Shown here in pieces: positions 23,301 through 31,973 of a stretch of 42,978 nt of DNA. The translations under genes were made by a program, and so were the position numbers. The notes under the pieces were generated by a model. That model made no database searches. It saw only the letters and a list, made by a program, of their open reading frames with translations, and had not been told where the DNA came from. The DNA is from Myxococcota bacterium. GTDB lineage: Bacteria > Myxococcota_A > UBA796 > CAJQPC01. Positions within the stretch are counted from its first letter, which is position 1. Each line of letters starts with the position of its first letter. The stretch covers positions 1-42,978 of the forward strand of contig JAKLKE010000016.1 in NCBI GenBank assembly GCA_023150775.1. The letters are read 5' to 3'.

Positions 23301-26247
23301 CGGACAGGATGTTGTTCACCCGGCCGAGGAGGTTGCCCGCGCGACAGAGCCAACCACCGGCGGTGATCAGCGGCGCGCCGATGCCCGCCAGCCAAACCAA
23401 GGCGAGGCCGAAGATGATGAGCAGGCCGCCGACGACGTAGCACAGCGCCGAGAGCGTGCCGCAGATGGTCGCGAGCATGTCGACGAAGTCGCGCAGGCTG
23501 CCGAAGAGATCGGCGGCGAAGGCGCAGAACAGCCCGATGTTGTCGGTGGTGGTCGCCCCGGAGCCCATGCGGTTCCAGGAGTCGCCCATCCGGCTCAACG
23601 AGCCTTGGGTGGGCTGGCCGTTCGCGTCCTTCCCGCCGAAGACGGCGCTGAACTGATCACCCCCCCAAGCGCCCGCGGTCCACGGGGGGTTCTGAGCGAG
23701 GCCGATGAGCGGCCCGATCATCGGGGTGCCGAGCTTGCCCCCGGAGAGCGCCTTGAGCCCTTGATCGCCCAAGAAGCCGATGTTGTCCCAGACCAGGGTG
23801 TCTACGGCCTGATCCGTGAAGCTCGAGATGAACGACCCGCCGAAGTTCTCGGCCAAGGTCTCCATGATCTGTGGCGGGCGGCCTGAGCTGATGGACGGCG
23901 TGTTCTCGGAGAAGCCGCGCTGGAACTCAAGCTGCTCCATGAGCGCGCCGACCTGCTCGTCGCTGATGCCCTTCATGCCCTCAAAGGACTGAATCAGCGG
24001 CATGGTCTCGGGCACGGCGGAGTCGAGCTGGGCGGCGACGGCCGGGTCTACCCCGGCGTTGGGGGCGGTGACCTCGGGGCCGGTGCCCGGCGTGACCTCG
24101 CCGTCCTCTTTGGCGACCTGCTCGGCGACGACGGCGGCGTTCTGCTCGGCCTCGCTCGCCTGGTTCTTCGCGTCGCCGGCCTGGGGCTCGGGCTTGGCGT
24201 CGGCCTTGGCGTTTGAGCACACCAGATCAAAGGCCTGCTCCGTGGAGCCCCAGAAGCCGCGCCCGCTGAACTCGCTGTTGAACGCCGACATCATCGCGCC
24301 GGACTGCTCACCGCCCTCCTTCGCGCCTTGCCACATCCGCGTGAGGTCTTTGTAGGAGTCGGAGCCCTTGACCTTGCTCAGCGCCGGGCCGGTGTCTTCG
24401 CCGTCGTCGCAGAGCTCACAGAGCTCATCGAAGGCGTCGAGGTCGCCGATGAGGTCGGCCACGCCGTCGACGCCGTCTTGGTACTGCTCCAACTTCTGGG
24501 CGCCGTCTTCGCTGGCGTTGGTCGTGGCGGTGTTCGCCGGGGCGGGCGGCACCGGGGTGGCCGCGCTGTTCTCGGTGGTCTTGGCCCGCAGGTTGGCGAC
24601 GAGGCCCTGCAGCTCACCGCCGCCCAGATCACCTTCAGCCGCCACATGCCCCTGGGGGATGCCGGCCTGGAGCTCGGGCAAGGCGCCGCCCCGGGCGAAG
24701 GCCTCGGCGGCGACGTGGGCTTCAGCCTCGGCGTAGCGCCCGGCGTCGGGGCCGCTGAGCGGGTCGAGCTGGAGCTGGGCGGCGTGGGTCAGCTCGTGGG
24801 CGATGAGGCCGCGGGCGTCGGCGGAGTTGGCGTCAAAACGAGCGGCGTCGAGGAAGACCTCACCGCCCTCCATGAGGCCGCGGGTCCCAGCGGCGCGGGC
24901 GCGCTCGGCGCCCTCCTCGCCGAGGTGAACCTCGACGGCGCCGAGGCCCAAGGCCGACGACAGGCTGCGGATCATCGTCTGCAGCCGCGCGCCGCTGGGC
25001 TCGGACAGGCCCCCCAAGGCGTCGCCGACGGCCTGGTCTGCGGCGGGGGTGAGGCCCTCGACCTGCTCGGCGAGGCCGACGTAGGGGGGCAGCACCCGCT
25101 CAAGCTGGGCGAGGAGCTGGGGCGCGCTCAGCTCGGCGACCCGGGCGCTCAGGCGCAGGTCCGTCGCCACGCCGACGTGCAGGCGGTCAAGCTCGGTGAG
25201 CAGCTCCGCGCGCTCGTCTTCAGAGAGCTGCTCGTCAAGCTCCACGGAGAAGCGCAGGTTGTCGAGCTTCGCCCGGGCTTCAGCCACGAGCACACCCTCG
25301 ACCTGGGCCTCGACCTTGCCCGCCGGGGCCGGGCCGGGCGCCGGGAGCTGGGCGCGCATCAGCTCGGCGATGAGCTGGCCGCGGGAGTCCGTGGCGGCGG
25401 GGGGCTCAAAGGCCCAGGCCTCGCCGCGGGTCTCCCAGATGCGTAAGGCGTCGCGGCCCCGGGCCTCGGCCTCAACCTCCAGGGGCTGACCGGGGCGGCT
25501 GATCTGCCCGGCGATGCTGCGGTCGCGCCCGGCGATGTGCTGCAGGGCGTGGGTGGACTCGTGGGCCAACATCGACGCGCCTTCAGCGCTCTCTAAGCTG
25601 GCGGCCTCGCCGAGGTAGATGTCGGTCTCGACGGTGAAGGCCCGGGCGTTCACGGCGGCGGCGGCGGCGCGGGCGACGGCGCCCTCGTGGATCATGATGT
25701 TGGGCATGGCCCGACCGTGAACCTCGGCCAAGAAGCCGCGCTCCTGGGCGCTGAGCGGGCGACCGGCGCCGCCCATCGCCCGGATGGAGTCGATCCACTC
25801 GCCCAGGCCGTCCGGCGAGCGGGGATCGGCGCCGCCCATGGGCTTACGCGCCAGGGCGGGCTCCGCCGAGGCCGGGCCGACGCTCTCCACGGCGCTGTCG
25901 GACTGGCTCTCAAAGAGCAGGCCGTACCAGCGGTCTACGAACAGCATCCAGTCCAAGGAGGCGTTCCAGGGCAGGTACGCGCTCATGTCGGTGGAGACGG
26001 CCGTCTCCAAGGCGAGTAGCTGGGAGACGTAGAGCTCACGGGGGCTCTCGGGCCGGGCCTGGGCGCTCAGCTCGCTGATGGAGCCGTTGCCGAGACGATC
26101 ATGGGCGCCGCGGAGGCTGCCGAGCACCGGCCCCCGCGCGCTCTCGGCGCCCTGGGCGCGGGCGTCTTCGCGAGCGCTGTCGCTCTGGTTCACCGGGCGA
26201 GTCGTCTGACGGACCTTGCCTTGGCTCGTGGTCTCTTGATGCCTCAT
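20371..26247 (-). CDS. giant DUF4157 (eCIS-core-type) protein with two HExxH motifs and a membrane block
   Basis: A 1958-aa protein from ATG 26247, which has GGGAG upstream on the minus strand. The N-terminal 120 residues are a polar leader. Two DUF4157-like domains follow: MLAHESTHALQH (residues 227-238) and LIAHELTHAAQLQ (481-493), each with a metalloprotease-type HExxH. A hydrophobic block (about 905-1005) contains several likely membrane helices. Residues about 1086-1132 are a Gln/Asn/Pro linker, and 1150-1650 long coiled coils rich in Arg/Glu/Gln. No C-terminal toxin domain is recognised. DUF4157 proteins are known companions or cargo of extracellular contractile injection systems and are enriched in Myxococcota, but no eCIS structural genes are in this window. 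TPR and membrane genes follow with 4-bp overlaps. Confidence 0.8.
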   Translation of the reverse strand: MRHQETTSQGKVRQTTRPVNQSDSAREDARAQGAESARGPVLGSLRGAHDRLGNGSISELSAQARPESPRELYVSQLLALETAVSTDMSAYLPWNASLDWMLFVDRWYGLLFESQSDSAVESVGPASAEPALARKPMGGADPRSPDGLGEWIDSIRAMGGAGRPLSAQERGFLAEVHGRAMPNIMIHEGAVARAAAAAVNARAFTVETDIYLGEAASLESAEGASMLAHESTHALQHIAGRDRSIAGQISRPGQPLEVEAEARGRDALRIWETRGEAWAFEPPAATDSRGQLIAELMRAQLPAPGPAPAGKVEAQVEGVLVAEARAKLDNLRFSVELDEQLSEDERAELLTELDRLHVGVATDLRLSARVAELSAPQLLAQLERVLPPYVGLAEQVEGLTPAADQAVGDALGGLSEPSGARLQTMIRSLSSALGLGAVEVHLGEEGAERARAAGTRGLMEGGEVFLDAARFDANSADARGLIAHELTHAAQLQLDPLSGPDAGRYAEAEAHVAAEAFARGGALPELQAGIPQGHVAAEGDLGGGELQGLVANLRAKTTENSAATPVPPAPANTATTNASEDGAQKLEQYQDGVDGVADLIGDLDAFDELCELCDDGEDTGPALSKVKGSDSYKDLTRMWQGAKEGGEQSGAMMSAFNSEFSGRGFWGSTEQAFDLVCSNAKADAKPEPQAGDAKNQASEAEQNAAVVAEQVAKEDGEVTPGTGPEVTAPNAGVDPAVAAQLDSAVPETMPLIQSFEGMKGISDEQVGALMEQLEFQRGFSENTPSISSGRPPQIMETLAENFGGSFISSFTDQAVDTLVWDNIGFLGDQGLKALSGGKLGTPMIGPLIGLAQNPPWTAGAWGGDQFSAVFGGKDANGQPTQGSLSRMGDSWNRMGSGATTTDNIGLFCAFAADLFGSLRDFVDMLATICGTLSALCYVVGGLLIIFGLALVWLAGIGAPLITAGGWLCRAGNLLGRVNNILSAVVRVLSLLTVIFRTAAAFMVPSDQYAAQLQLLGADAGNFGQKAGAKVADDTASKANKGWRERVENRVNTGVASRSPQGQAGADQAERVRQLQEADAQRLVAEAEAERQRQAQNGQNPQNDPNNPANQQNGQDPQNDPNRTPDNERPLDDNPLNRPSQPSRIRAFLSKITVVKRAFDELERMGRQQHTVDTWKQVEAKLHESAQKITADLTRLNSELTAINADPNPDPQKVREITGQIRDLQTSARRTRRSLDEAQRAIPLAEDRARAVKDEESASGSDPNQTVRKQRLEETRRKVAELETRRQSLQDDTTATQRKLDDARVAADEAAQRADTAERAHTDHIGSEDYKRREEHHRQQHTDRQNRRTADVDRMTAEIAEKERLATRAEQAAPLRDGAKQQETLATEATQRAERALTDMKSFENTRIKLDSDDGGADGLVHRRLISVNGDTVTVTNGQGKTQTLPISAIRYPKSLRDLAARVKSERGEAQRLRDEAKQATERADAMAAEGTNPAALRQEAEALRAETARVQREQQADATPGTMPDAQRDQLAAAKDTQRGEKTAASGRVTAAEQELARLSGEQSQVDRELGAERQSLQRQQDNDAEIGVLSENDGLNRGSSGNATGGVGSAYKGVGEWVMNEAFAWIERLVAGADAADAKVGPATPGAAAPAPEKRSIGGYVEQGVNGLVNLTGLERAMTDQKETPEQLLAFGQQQAERERGRTATIQALLSATPPIENIEGMTAKRTRAMEAYNDYSVAWAEARGAYEAELIVTQLSAQTLSMAQQGQPLVQASQAMTAPLNQSVTDEQSRQGVLSGLSNQTMQQPEGGIAGIVTGLISKLAEHADRMDDQPNPPSADSGEQIQSGPTRANEEKTQRAEQANTASQEQRAFLDQAIAARATQEQHVTTSITSLEQKHLEEQAILAEIKNQKAAALVRQEQHRAVVEENASGFLNEFNQMEAWRADYQAKRAAVETMQ

Positions 26248-26369
26248 ACCCAGCTCCCTTCTTCGGATGCGCGTCGCGCGCCTGGACGGGTCTATTCTGG
26301 CGTGAGGAGACCATTTTTCCAAGCCAAGAGTGCGTTAGGCATGACTTTTCTCACCGCCTAGGCCGCCGC

Positions 26370-27050
26370 TCAGGGCAAGATCAGCACCTCAGCGACCATG
26401 CCCGCCGGCAATGCCGCGCGCAGGGTGATCAGCGCGGCGTCGTCCAGGGCCACACATCCCCAGGTCCAGTCCGCGGCGCTCCCGCCGCCGTGCACAAGGA
26501 TCTCCCCGCCGAGGCGGGTCTCTTGGGACGGCTTCTTGCCGGCCTTCACCGCGGCGACGATGGCGTCGTGCTGCGCCTGGGTGATGAGCCCCGACCTCAA
26601 CCCCGCCGCGGCGTCGGCGGCGTTGGGGTAATGCACGGCGATGGCGTTCTTAAAGCTCGACCAAGGTTTGTCCGAGGTGGCGTAGAGGCCCTCGGGGGTG
26701 CGGCGATCCCCTTGCCGCACCTTAGGCCCCGGCGGATAGGCCCCGGCGTCGGTGACGCCCAAGGCCACGGGCCAGCACGCGGGCGCCCCGCTCAGCGTGA
26801 CGAGGGCCCCTTGGCGGTAGAGCCCGATGCGCCGGGCCTGCTTCTCGACGACCATCAAGGCCGGGCCCTTGAGCGCCTCCACCGTGGTGAGCCCGCCCAA
26901 AGAGAGCGTGTCCACCGTGGCCGGGCAGCCAGGACCGGCGGGGGTTGGCGTCTCCTCCGGGGCCGCCGCCTCGGGCTCAACCGACGCCGCCGGAGCGACG
27001 CCGCAGGCCACCAAGGTCACGAGGAGCGCCAGTCCACAGCATCGCGCCAT
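26370..27050 (-). CDS. L,D-transpeptidase (YkuD/YafK-type) lipoprotein
   Basis: A 226-aa protein from ATG 27050. Residues 1-16 are a lipoprotein signal with lipobox LVAC, then an acidic Pro/Ala linker. The catalytic domain (about 60-226) ends with the YkuD signature HGGGSAADWTWGC: His and Cys form the active site that cross-links or edits peptidoglycan or attaches proteins to it. GDRRTPEGLYATSDK is the conserved substrate-binding segment typical of ErfK/YafK-like enzymes. It acts in the periplasm, anchored by lipid. It lies 47 bp downstream of the MetRS gene and may be co-transcribed with it. Confidence 0.88.
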   Translation of the reverse strand: MARCCGLALLVTLVACGVAPAASVEPEAAAPEETPTPAGPGCPATVDTLSLGGLTTVEALKGPALMVVEKQARRIGLYRQGALVTLSGAPACWPVALGVTDAGAYPPGPKVRQGDRRTPEGLYATSDKPWSSFKNAIAVHYPNAADAAAGLRSGLITQAQHDAIVAAVKAGKKPSQETRLGGEILVHGGGSAADWTWGCVALDDAALITLRAALPAGMVAEVLILP

Positions 27051-27097
27051 ACACCCTCCGAAGCGTCATCGCCTGACCACGGAGGGATCTAACGGGT

Positions 27098-29155
27098 TCA
27101 GCGGATGATCGTGCCCGGCTCGACGGGGGCCGTCGTGGTCACCATGGCGCGCACACCCTCACCGCCGGCGGCGAGCAACATCCCGTGGGACATCACGCCG
27201 CGCAGCTTCACCGGCTTGAGGTTCACGACGACGATCACCTGGAGCCCGACGAGCTCTTCAGGGGCGTAGCGGTCGGCGATCCCGGCGACGATGGTGCGGG
27301 GCTCGGCCTCACCCACGTCCACCTTGAGCTGGAGCAGGCGGTCGGCGTTGGGGTGGCGGGCGGCCTCGACCACACGCCCAGCGCGGAGCTGGACCTTGGC
27401 GAAGTCGTCGTACACGATGTGGGCGCTCGCCTCGGGGCTGGCCGGGGTGGCCGGGGTCGTCGTCTCGCTCATCTTGACCTCAGGGGCGGCGGGGGCCGCC
27501 TTGGCAGGGGATTTGGGGGCCTTGGGCGGCTTCTCGGCCTTGGCCGCGGGCATCGGGGCGTTGACCTGGAGCGACCGCAGCGCGCCGCCCGCGCTCGCCT
27601 TCTCCAAAGCGGCTTGAATCGCCGGGGGCAGCTCATCCAGGCGCGGGAAGAGCGGGTCGCCGAGGCTCAACACGCCCCCTTCGGGCAGCCGATCGAGCTG
27701 GGCGAGGTCTTCGGTGAGCCGGGGCTCCCCGGCGCTCAGGCGGCGGAGCAGCTCCGCGCCTTTGTTCGGGCAGAACGGCGTGATGAGCGTGCCCACCACC
27801 CGGCAGAGCTCCAGCGTGCGGCGCAGCACCCCGGCGAGGCGAACCGTGTCCCCGGCCTTGTTCAAGGCCCAGGGCCCCATGCTGTCGACGTACTTGTTGC
27901 CCGCGGACGACAAGGTCACCAGGGCCTCGATGGCGCCGCGGTAGTCCAGCGCGTCCACACACTCCATGAACCGGCTGACCGACGTGGCCGAGGCCGCCGA
28001 GAGCGCCCGGTCCTCGTCGCGGTCGGCGTCGAGGGCCGGGACCACGCCGCCGAGCCACTTCTCGGTCATCGAGATCGCCCGGTGGGCCAGGTTGCCGATG
28101 TCGTTTGCCAGCTCGGCGTTGTAGCGCAGCAAGAACGCCTTGTGCGAGAAGTCGCCGTCCGCCCCGAAGCCCTTCTCCGACATCAAGACGTAGCGCAGGG
28201 CGTCGGGTCCGTAGGCGTCCACGAGCAGGTTGGGATCGACGACGTTGCCCAGCGACTTGCTCATCTTCTGGCCCTCGACCGTCCACCAGCCATGGGCGTA
28301 GAGGCAGCGGGCGGGCTCCAGCCCCATGGCGAAGAGCATCGTGCCCCAGTACACCGTGTGGGTGGTGAGGATGTCTTTGCCGAGGAGCTGAAAGTCGGCG
28401 GGCCAACGTCTGGCGAAGGCCGCCGGGTCGTCGTGGATGCCCGTGGCCGAGACGTAGTTCAACAAGGCGTCGAACCAGACGTAGGTGACGTAGTCCTCGT
28501 CGAACGGGAGCGGGATGCCCCAAGACATGCGGGCCTTGGGCCGGGAGATGCAGAGGTCGCCCACGTCCTTCTTGAGCGCGCCGATGAGCTCGTTGCGCCG
28601 GGACTCCGGGCGCACCCAGTCCGGGTGGGCGTCGAGCCAGGCCCGGAGCTGATCGGCGTACTTGCCCATCTTGAAGAAGTAGTTCATCTCTTCGACCCAC
28701 TCGACAGGCAGGCCAGACTCAGGGCACTTGCCGTCGATGAGGTCCTTCTCGGTCCAGAAACGCTCCGCCGCCGTGGAGTACCAGCCGGCGTAGGTGTCCT
28801 GGTAGATCTCGCCTCGGTCGTGGAGCTCTTGGAGCACCCGGCGCACCACGGCCTGATGTTTGGCGTCGGTGGTGCGCACGAAGGCGTCGTACTGCACGTC
28901 CAGCCGCGCCCAGAGGTTCTTGAACCGCAGGTGCAGCTCATCGGTGTGCTGCTGCGGGGTCACGCCGCGGCGGGTGGCGGCCTCCAGCACCTTCTGACCG
29001 TGCTCGTCGGTGCCGGTGAGGAAAAACACCTCATGGCCACGCATCCGGTGCAGGCGGGAGATGACGTCCGCCGCCACGGTGGTGTAGCTGTGCCCGATGT
29101 GGGGCACGTCGTTGACGTAGTAGATGGGCGTGGTGATGGTGAAGTGCTGGGACAT
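27098..29155 (-). CDS. metG: methionyl-tRNA synthetase
   Basis: A 685-aa class I synthetase that charges tRNA-Met. The start is ATG 29155, with AGGAGGGG three bases upstream. VPHIGHS (residues 17-23) is the HIGH signature and GQKMSKSLGN the KMSKS loop. The C-terminal 110 residues form the Trbp111-type OB-fold (LRAGRVVEAARHPNADRLLQLKVD...VSHGMLLAA), linked by a Lys/Ala/Pro spacer. The zinc-knuckle region is altered: where many relatives have CxxC pairs this protein has WYSTAAERFWTE and CPESGLPVEW, so the metal ligands appear largely lost. Otherwise a standard essential gene. Confidence 0.95.
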   Translation of the reverse strand: MSQHFTITTPIYYVNDVPHIGHSYTTVAADVISRLHRMRGHEVFFLTGTDEHGQKVLEAATRRGVTPQQHTDELHLRFKNLWARLDVQYDAFVRTTDAKHQAVVRRVLQELHDRGEIYQDTYAGWYSTAAERFWTEKDLIDGKCPESGLPVEWVEEMNYFFKMGKYADQLRAWLDAHPDWVRPESRRNELIGALKKDVGDLCISRPKARMSWGIPLPFDEDYVTYVWFDALLNYVSATGIHDDPAAFARRWPADFQLLGKDILTTHTVYWGTMLFAMGLEPARCLYAHGWWTVEGQKMSKSLGNVVDPNLLVDAYGPDALRYVLMSEKGFGADGDFSHKAFLLRYNAELANDIGNLAHRAISMTEKWLGGVVPALDADRDEDRALSAASATSVSRFMECVDALDYRGAIEALVTLSSAGNKYVDSMGPWALNKAGDTVRLAGVLRRTLELCRVVGTLITPFCPNKGAELLRRLSAGEPRLTEDLAQLDRLPEGGVLSLGDPLFPRLDELPPAIQAALEKASAGGALRSLQVNAPMPAAKAEKPPKAPKSPAKAAPAAPEVKMSETTTPATPASPEASAHIVYDDFAKVQLRAGRVVEAARHPNADRLLQLKVDVGEAEPRTIVAGIADRYAPEELVGLQVIVVVNLKPVKLRGVMSHGMLLAAGGEGVRAMVTTTAPVEPGTIIR

Positions 29156-29255
29156 AAGCCCCTCCTGCAGGTCTGCGCCCTTAGCGGACCCCTCGCGGAT
29201 CAGCAAGTCTGCGCGTTCTTTGCCCTCCACCCCTCCCCACGATAGAGCCGAGCGT

Positions 29256-30449
29256 ATGGTCCGCGCCCTGGGTTACTCCGCCAGCCCCTTCGACCCCTCC
29301 GCCCCCGGCCGCCTCTGCCGAGGCCGTGAGCGTTGGATCCCCGGTTGGGATCCCGAAGGCCCCGTCTCCCTCTACCGCCTGGTGCTCTCCGGCGCAGAGT
29401 TCAGCGATGACTCCGCCCGCGACGCCCGCCGTGGCCTCGCCTGCGCCCAGGTCGAGCCGGGGGTGCTCCTCCAGGGGCTCTTCCCCGGTCGTCGCCTCTG
29501 GGCCTTCCGCGAGGAGGGCTACGAAGGCGAGCTCCCCGACTACATCCCTGAGGACGACGACGCCTGGTTCCGCGCCCCCCGCCGCGGCGGCGCCTTCCAC
29601 GACGTCTGCCGCCGCTGGCGCGCGTTCATCGACGACCCGGCGGAGATCACCCGCCTCGTCAACGAAGACCTCATCGACGGCCTCATCGTGCTCCCGCCGG
29701 GCGTCGAGCCCTCGAAGGCCCTAGACGACGCGGTGTACCTGCTCACCGGCCAAGGCGACTCCTCGGCCTTCCCGGTCAAACGGTTTCAGCCGATGGCGAT
29801 GCTCGACGTGCTCCAGCACACCGAGGCGCTGATCACGGTGCACTTCGACAAACACGGCGCGGCCCTGGGCGTCTACACCCAGGCCTTGTTCTGCCCCGAC
29901 AGCGTGATCTCCCAGGTCGCTGAAGAGGTGGACGCCTTGGCGGTGCCCTTCGCGATCCCGCCGATGCTCGCCCGCTGGGACCGCGCCCTCCAAGAGCTGC
30001 GCGCCCGCTGGACGACCTACCACGACGAGCCTTTCCCCGTGCCCTCCGCCGCCGAGCCCACCCGCTGGAGCCGCCGTCGCGGCTGGTCCAGCGAAGGCGA
30101 AGAAGAGGAGGACGAGGACGTGCTGCGGCTCCTTGAAGAGGAGTCCACGGGCTGGCCCGACGGCGAGGCCACCGAGGCCACCGGCGCCGACGAGCCTGAG
30201 GACGACGACGACAGCGACTCTGAAGATGAAGACGACGACGACAGCGACTCCGAGCTTGAGGACGACGACGACTCCGAGCTCGACGAAGACGACGACTCGG
30301 AGATCGACGAGGACGACGACTCCGAGCTCGATGAAGACGACGACTCCGAGGGCGAAGACGACGACGACTCCGACCTTGACGACAGCGAAGACGACAGCGA
30401 AGACGACGAGGACGACGAGGAGGCCGGCGACGAAGAGAGCGAGGACTGA
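29256..30449 (+). CDS. hypothetical protein with an extreme acidic tail
   Basis: A 397-aa protein from ATG 29256, divergent from metG. Residues 1-270 form a normal globular domain (IPGWDPEGPVSLYRLVLSG, FHDVCRRWRAFIDDP, FQPMAMLDVLQHTEALITVHFDK), unrecognised. Residues about 285-397 are almost only Asp, Glu and Ser, with repeats of the type DDDDSELDE in tandem. Such tails bind basic proteins or metal ions or keep a protein soluble. No signal peptide, so probably cytoplasmic. A weak ribosome site supports the start only moderately. Confidence 0.7.
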   Translation: MVRALGYSASPFDPSAPGRLCRGRERWIPGWDPEGPVSLYRLVLSGAEFSDDSARDARRGLACAQVEPGVLLQGLFPGRRLWAFREEGYEGELPDYIPEDDDAWFRAPRRGGAFHDVCRRWRAFIDDPAEITRLVNEDLIDGLIVLPPGVEPSKALDDAVYLLTGQGDSSAFPVKRFQPMAMLDVLQHTEALITVHFDKHGAALGVYTQALFCPDSVISQVAEEVDALAVPFAIPPMLARWDRALQELRARWTTYHDEPFPVPSAAEPTRWSRRRGWSSEGEEEEDEDVLRLLEEESTGWPDGEATEATGADEPEDDDDSDSEDEDDDDSDSELEDDDDSELDEDDDSEIDEDDDSELDEDDDSEGEDDDDSDLDDSEDDSEDDEDDEEAGDEESED

Positions 30450-30539
30450 ACGCGCTGTTTTGATCACGCCTCGTCTCTCGCTGTAAGGAACCGTCGGCGA
30501 TCGTCGTTGTCGGGCCAGCTCAGTCCACTGGAGGTCCGA

Positions 30540-30782
30540 ATGATCCGCGCGCTCCTCGTCTTCTCGCTCTCCGCCCTGCTCTCCGCTGACGCCTTCGCCT
30601 GCGCGATGCGTATGTCCGACAACAAGCGCCTTGAGGAGGCCATCGCCGTCGTTGAAGAGACCAAGGCCCCCACGACGCCGACCGTCGTGCAGTCCGCCGA
30701 GGTGGTCACCCCGCCCGCGCCTCTGGTCGAGCCCGCCGCGCCTCCGGCCCCGCCCACGCCGCCCGCCGCGCCGACCACCTGA
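30540..30782 (+). CDS. small exported Pro-rich protein
   Basis: An 80-aa protein from ATG 30540, with GGAGGT seven bases upstream. A signal peptide covers residues 1-20 (IRALLVFSLSALLSADAFA) before CAMRM, which is followed by a helical segment and a Pro/Ala/Thr-rich C-terminal tail. A start-to-start gap of only 3 bp separates it from the cytochrome gene, so the two are one transcript. Possibly a periplasmic partner of the cytochrome; unrecognised. Confidence 0.65.
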   Translation: MIRALLVFSLSALLSADAFACAMRMSDNKRLEEAIAVVEETKAPTTPTVVQSAEVVTPPAPLVEPAAPPAPPTPPAAPTT

Positions 30783-30785
30783 TTC

Positions 30786-31937
30786 ATGCGCTGGGCCCCG
30801 CCGCTGCTCCTCCCGGCCTTGGCCTTTTTGGCCGTGCTGGGAGACGCGCCGCCAGCCCAGTCCACCGCGCCGGGCGCGCCGGTGGAGGCCCTCGTCGCCG
30901 CGCAGTGTCACCTCTGCCACCGCGCGGCGAGCCTCCCCAAAGCGGGGCTCACCGAGTCTTGTGAGGGCTGCCACGCCTGGATTCGGGAGACCTCAGCGAG
31001 CCCCGCCGCCCGCGCCCAGGCCCTCACGCTGTTCCCGCTCTGGCCCCGCTATGAAGAGAACGTCCAGAGCTACCTCCAGGTGCCCGACCTCGACGCCGCC
31101 ATGGCCCGCCTAAAGCCCGACTGGGCCCGGCGCTACCTGGCGAACCCCCACGACCTCCGGCCCAACCTCCCCGAGACCATGCCCCGGCTGGGGCTGTCCG
31201 CGGAGGAGCTCGACACCCTCGCCTCCGCCTTCGGCCGCGCGTCCGTCCCCGCGCGACCCTCCCCCGAGCCCGCTCGTGTGGCCGAAGGCGGCGCGCTCTT
31301 CGTGGGCCGGGGCTGCACCGCCTGCCACACCTTCGGCGGCCAGCACACCGCCGCCGCCCTGCCCGCCGCCCCGGACCTGGCCTTCGCCCGGGAGCGCCTC
31401 TCCCCCGACATGGCGGTGGCCTGGATCCTCGACCCCAAGTCCGTGGCTCCGACGGCGACGATGCCAACCATGGGGCTCAGCGAGGCCGAGGCTCTGGCCG
31501 TGCGTGACTACCTCTGGCTCACCGAGCCCGGCGGCGCAGCCCCACCCGATCCGTTACCTCTTCCCCCTCCACTTGACAGGCCCGTCTCTTGGGCTGAAGT
31601 GCAGTCCGAGGTCTTCGGCAAGATCTGCGCCCATTGCCACATGAACCCCGCGCTGAATGAGGGGCGCGCGGGGCCCGGCAACGACGGCGGCTTCGGCTGG
31701 GCGGCGACGGGCATCGAGCTTGAGACCCGCGAAGGGGTGATGGCAGCGGCCGAGCTGATCCCCGCCGCGCTGTTGCGGCGCCGGGATGAGGCCCGCCGCG
31801 ACGTGCTTCATCCGGGTGAGCGGCCCCTCCATGTGGTTAGGCCCGACTTGCCGGGAATGCCGCTCGGTTTGCCGCCGATCGACGATGAAGACACGGCGTT
31901 GGTGCTCGCTTGGATCGCCCAGGGGATGCCGGAGTAG
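30786..31937 (+). CDS. multiheme cytochrome c protein (four CxxCH)
   Basis: A 383-aa exported protein. A signal peptide covers about residues 1-26. Heme-binding CxxCH motifs are CHLCH (41-45), CEGCH (59-63), CTACH (177-181) and CAHCH (281-285), so four covalent hemes are predicted. Met residues in PETMPRLGLS and TMPTMGLSE resemble axial ligands of class I cytochrome c domains. It should transfer electrons in the periplasm; its redox partner is not visible here. It follows the small exported protein gene by 3 bp. Confidence 0.88.
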   Translation: MRWAPPLLLPALAFLAVLGDAPPAQSTAPGAPVEALVAAQCHLCHRAASLPKAGLTESCEGCHAWIRETSASPAARAQALTLFPLWPRYEENVQSYLQVPDLDAAMARLKPDWARRYLANPHDLRPNLPETMPRLGLSAEELDTLASAFGRASVPARPSPEPARVAEGGALFVGRGCTACHTFGGQHTAAALPAAPDLAFARERLSPDMAVAWILDPKSVAPTATMPTMGLSEAEALAVRDYLWLTEPGGAAPPDPLPLPPPLDRPVSWAEVQSEVFGKICAHCHMNPALNEGRAGPGNDGGFGWAATGIELETREGVMAAAELIPAALLRRRDEARRDVLHPGERPLHVVRPDLPGMPLGLPPIDDEDTALVLAWIAQGMPE

Positions 31938-31973
31938 TTGCGGGGGGAGCGTTGGTTGTGCTAATGTGGCTCC

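Noticed and set aside
22690-23886. Plus-strand frame of 398 codons inside the DUF4157 gene
   Set aside because: Antisense shadow of the coiled-coil and membrane region, with Arg/Leu/Val bias and no known motif.
27185-29245. 686-codon plus-strand frame opposite metG
   Set aside because: Antisense to a clear MetRS gene; low-complexity His/Arg/Gly composition typical of GC-rich shadow frames.
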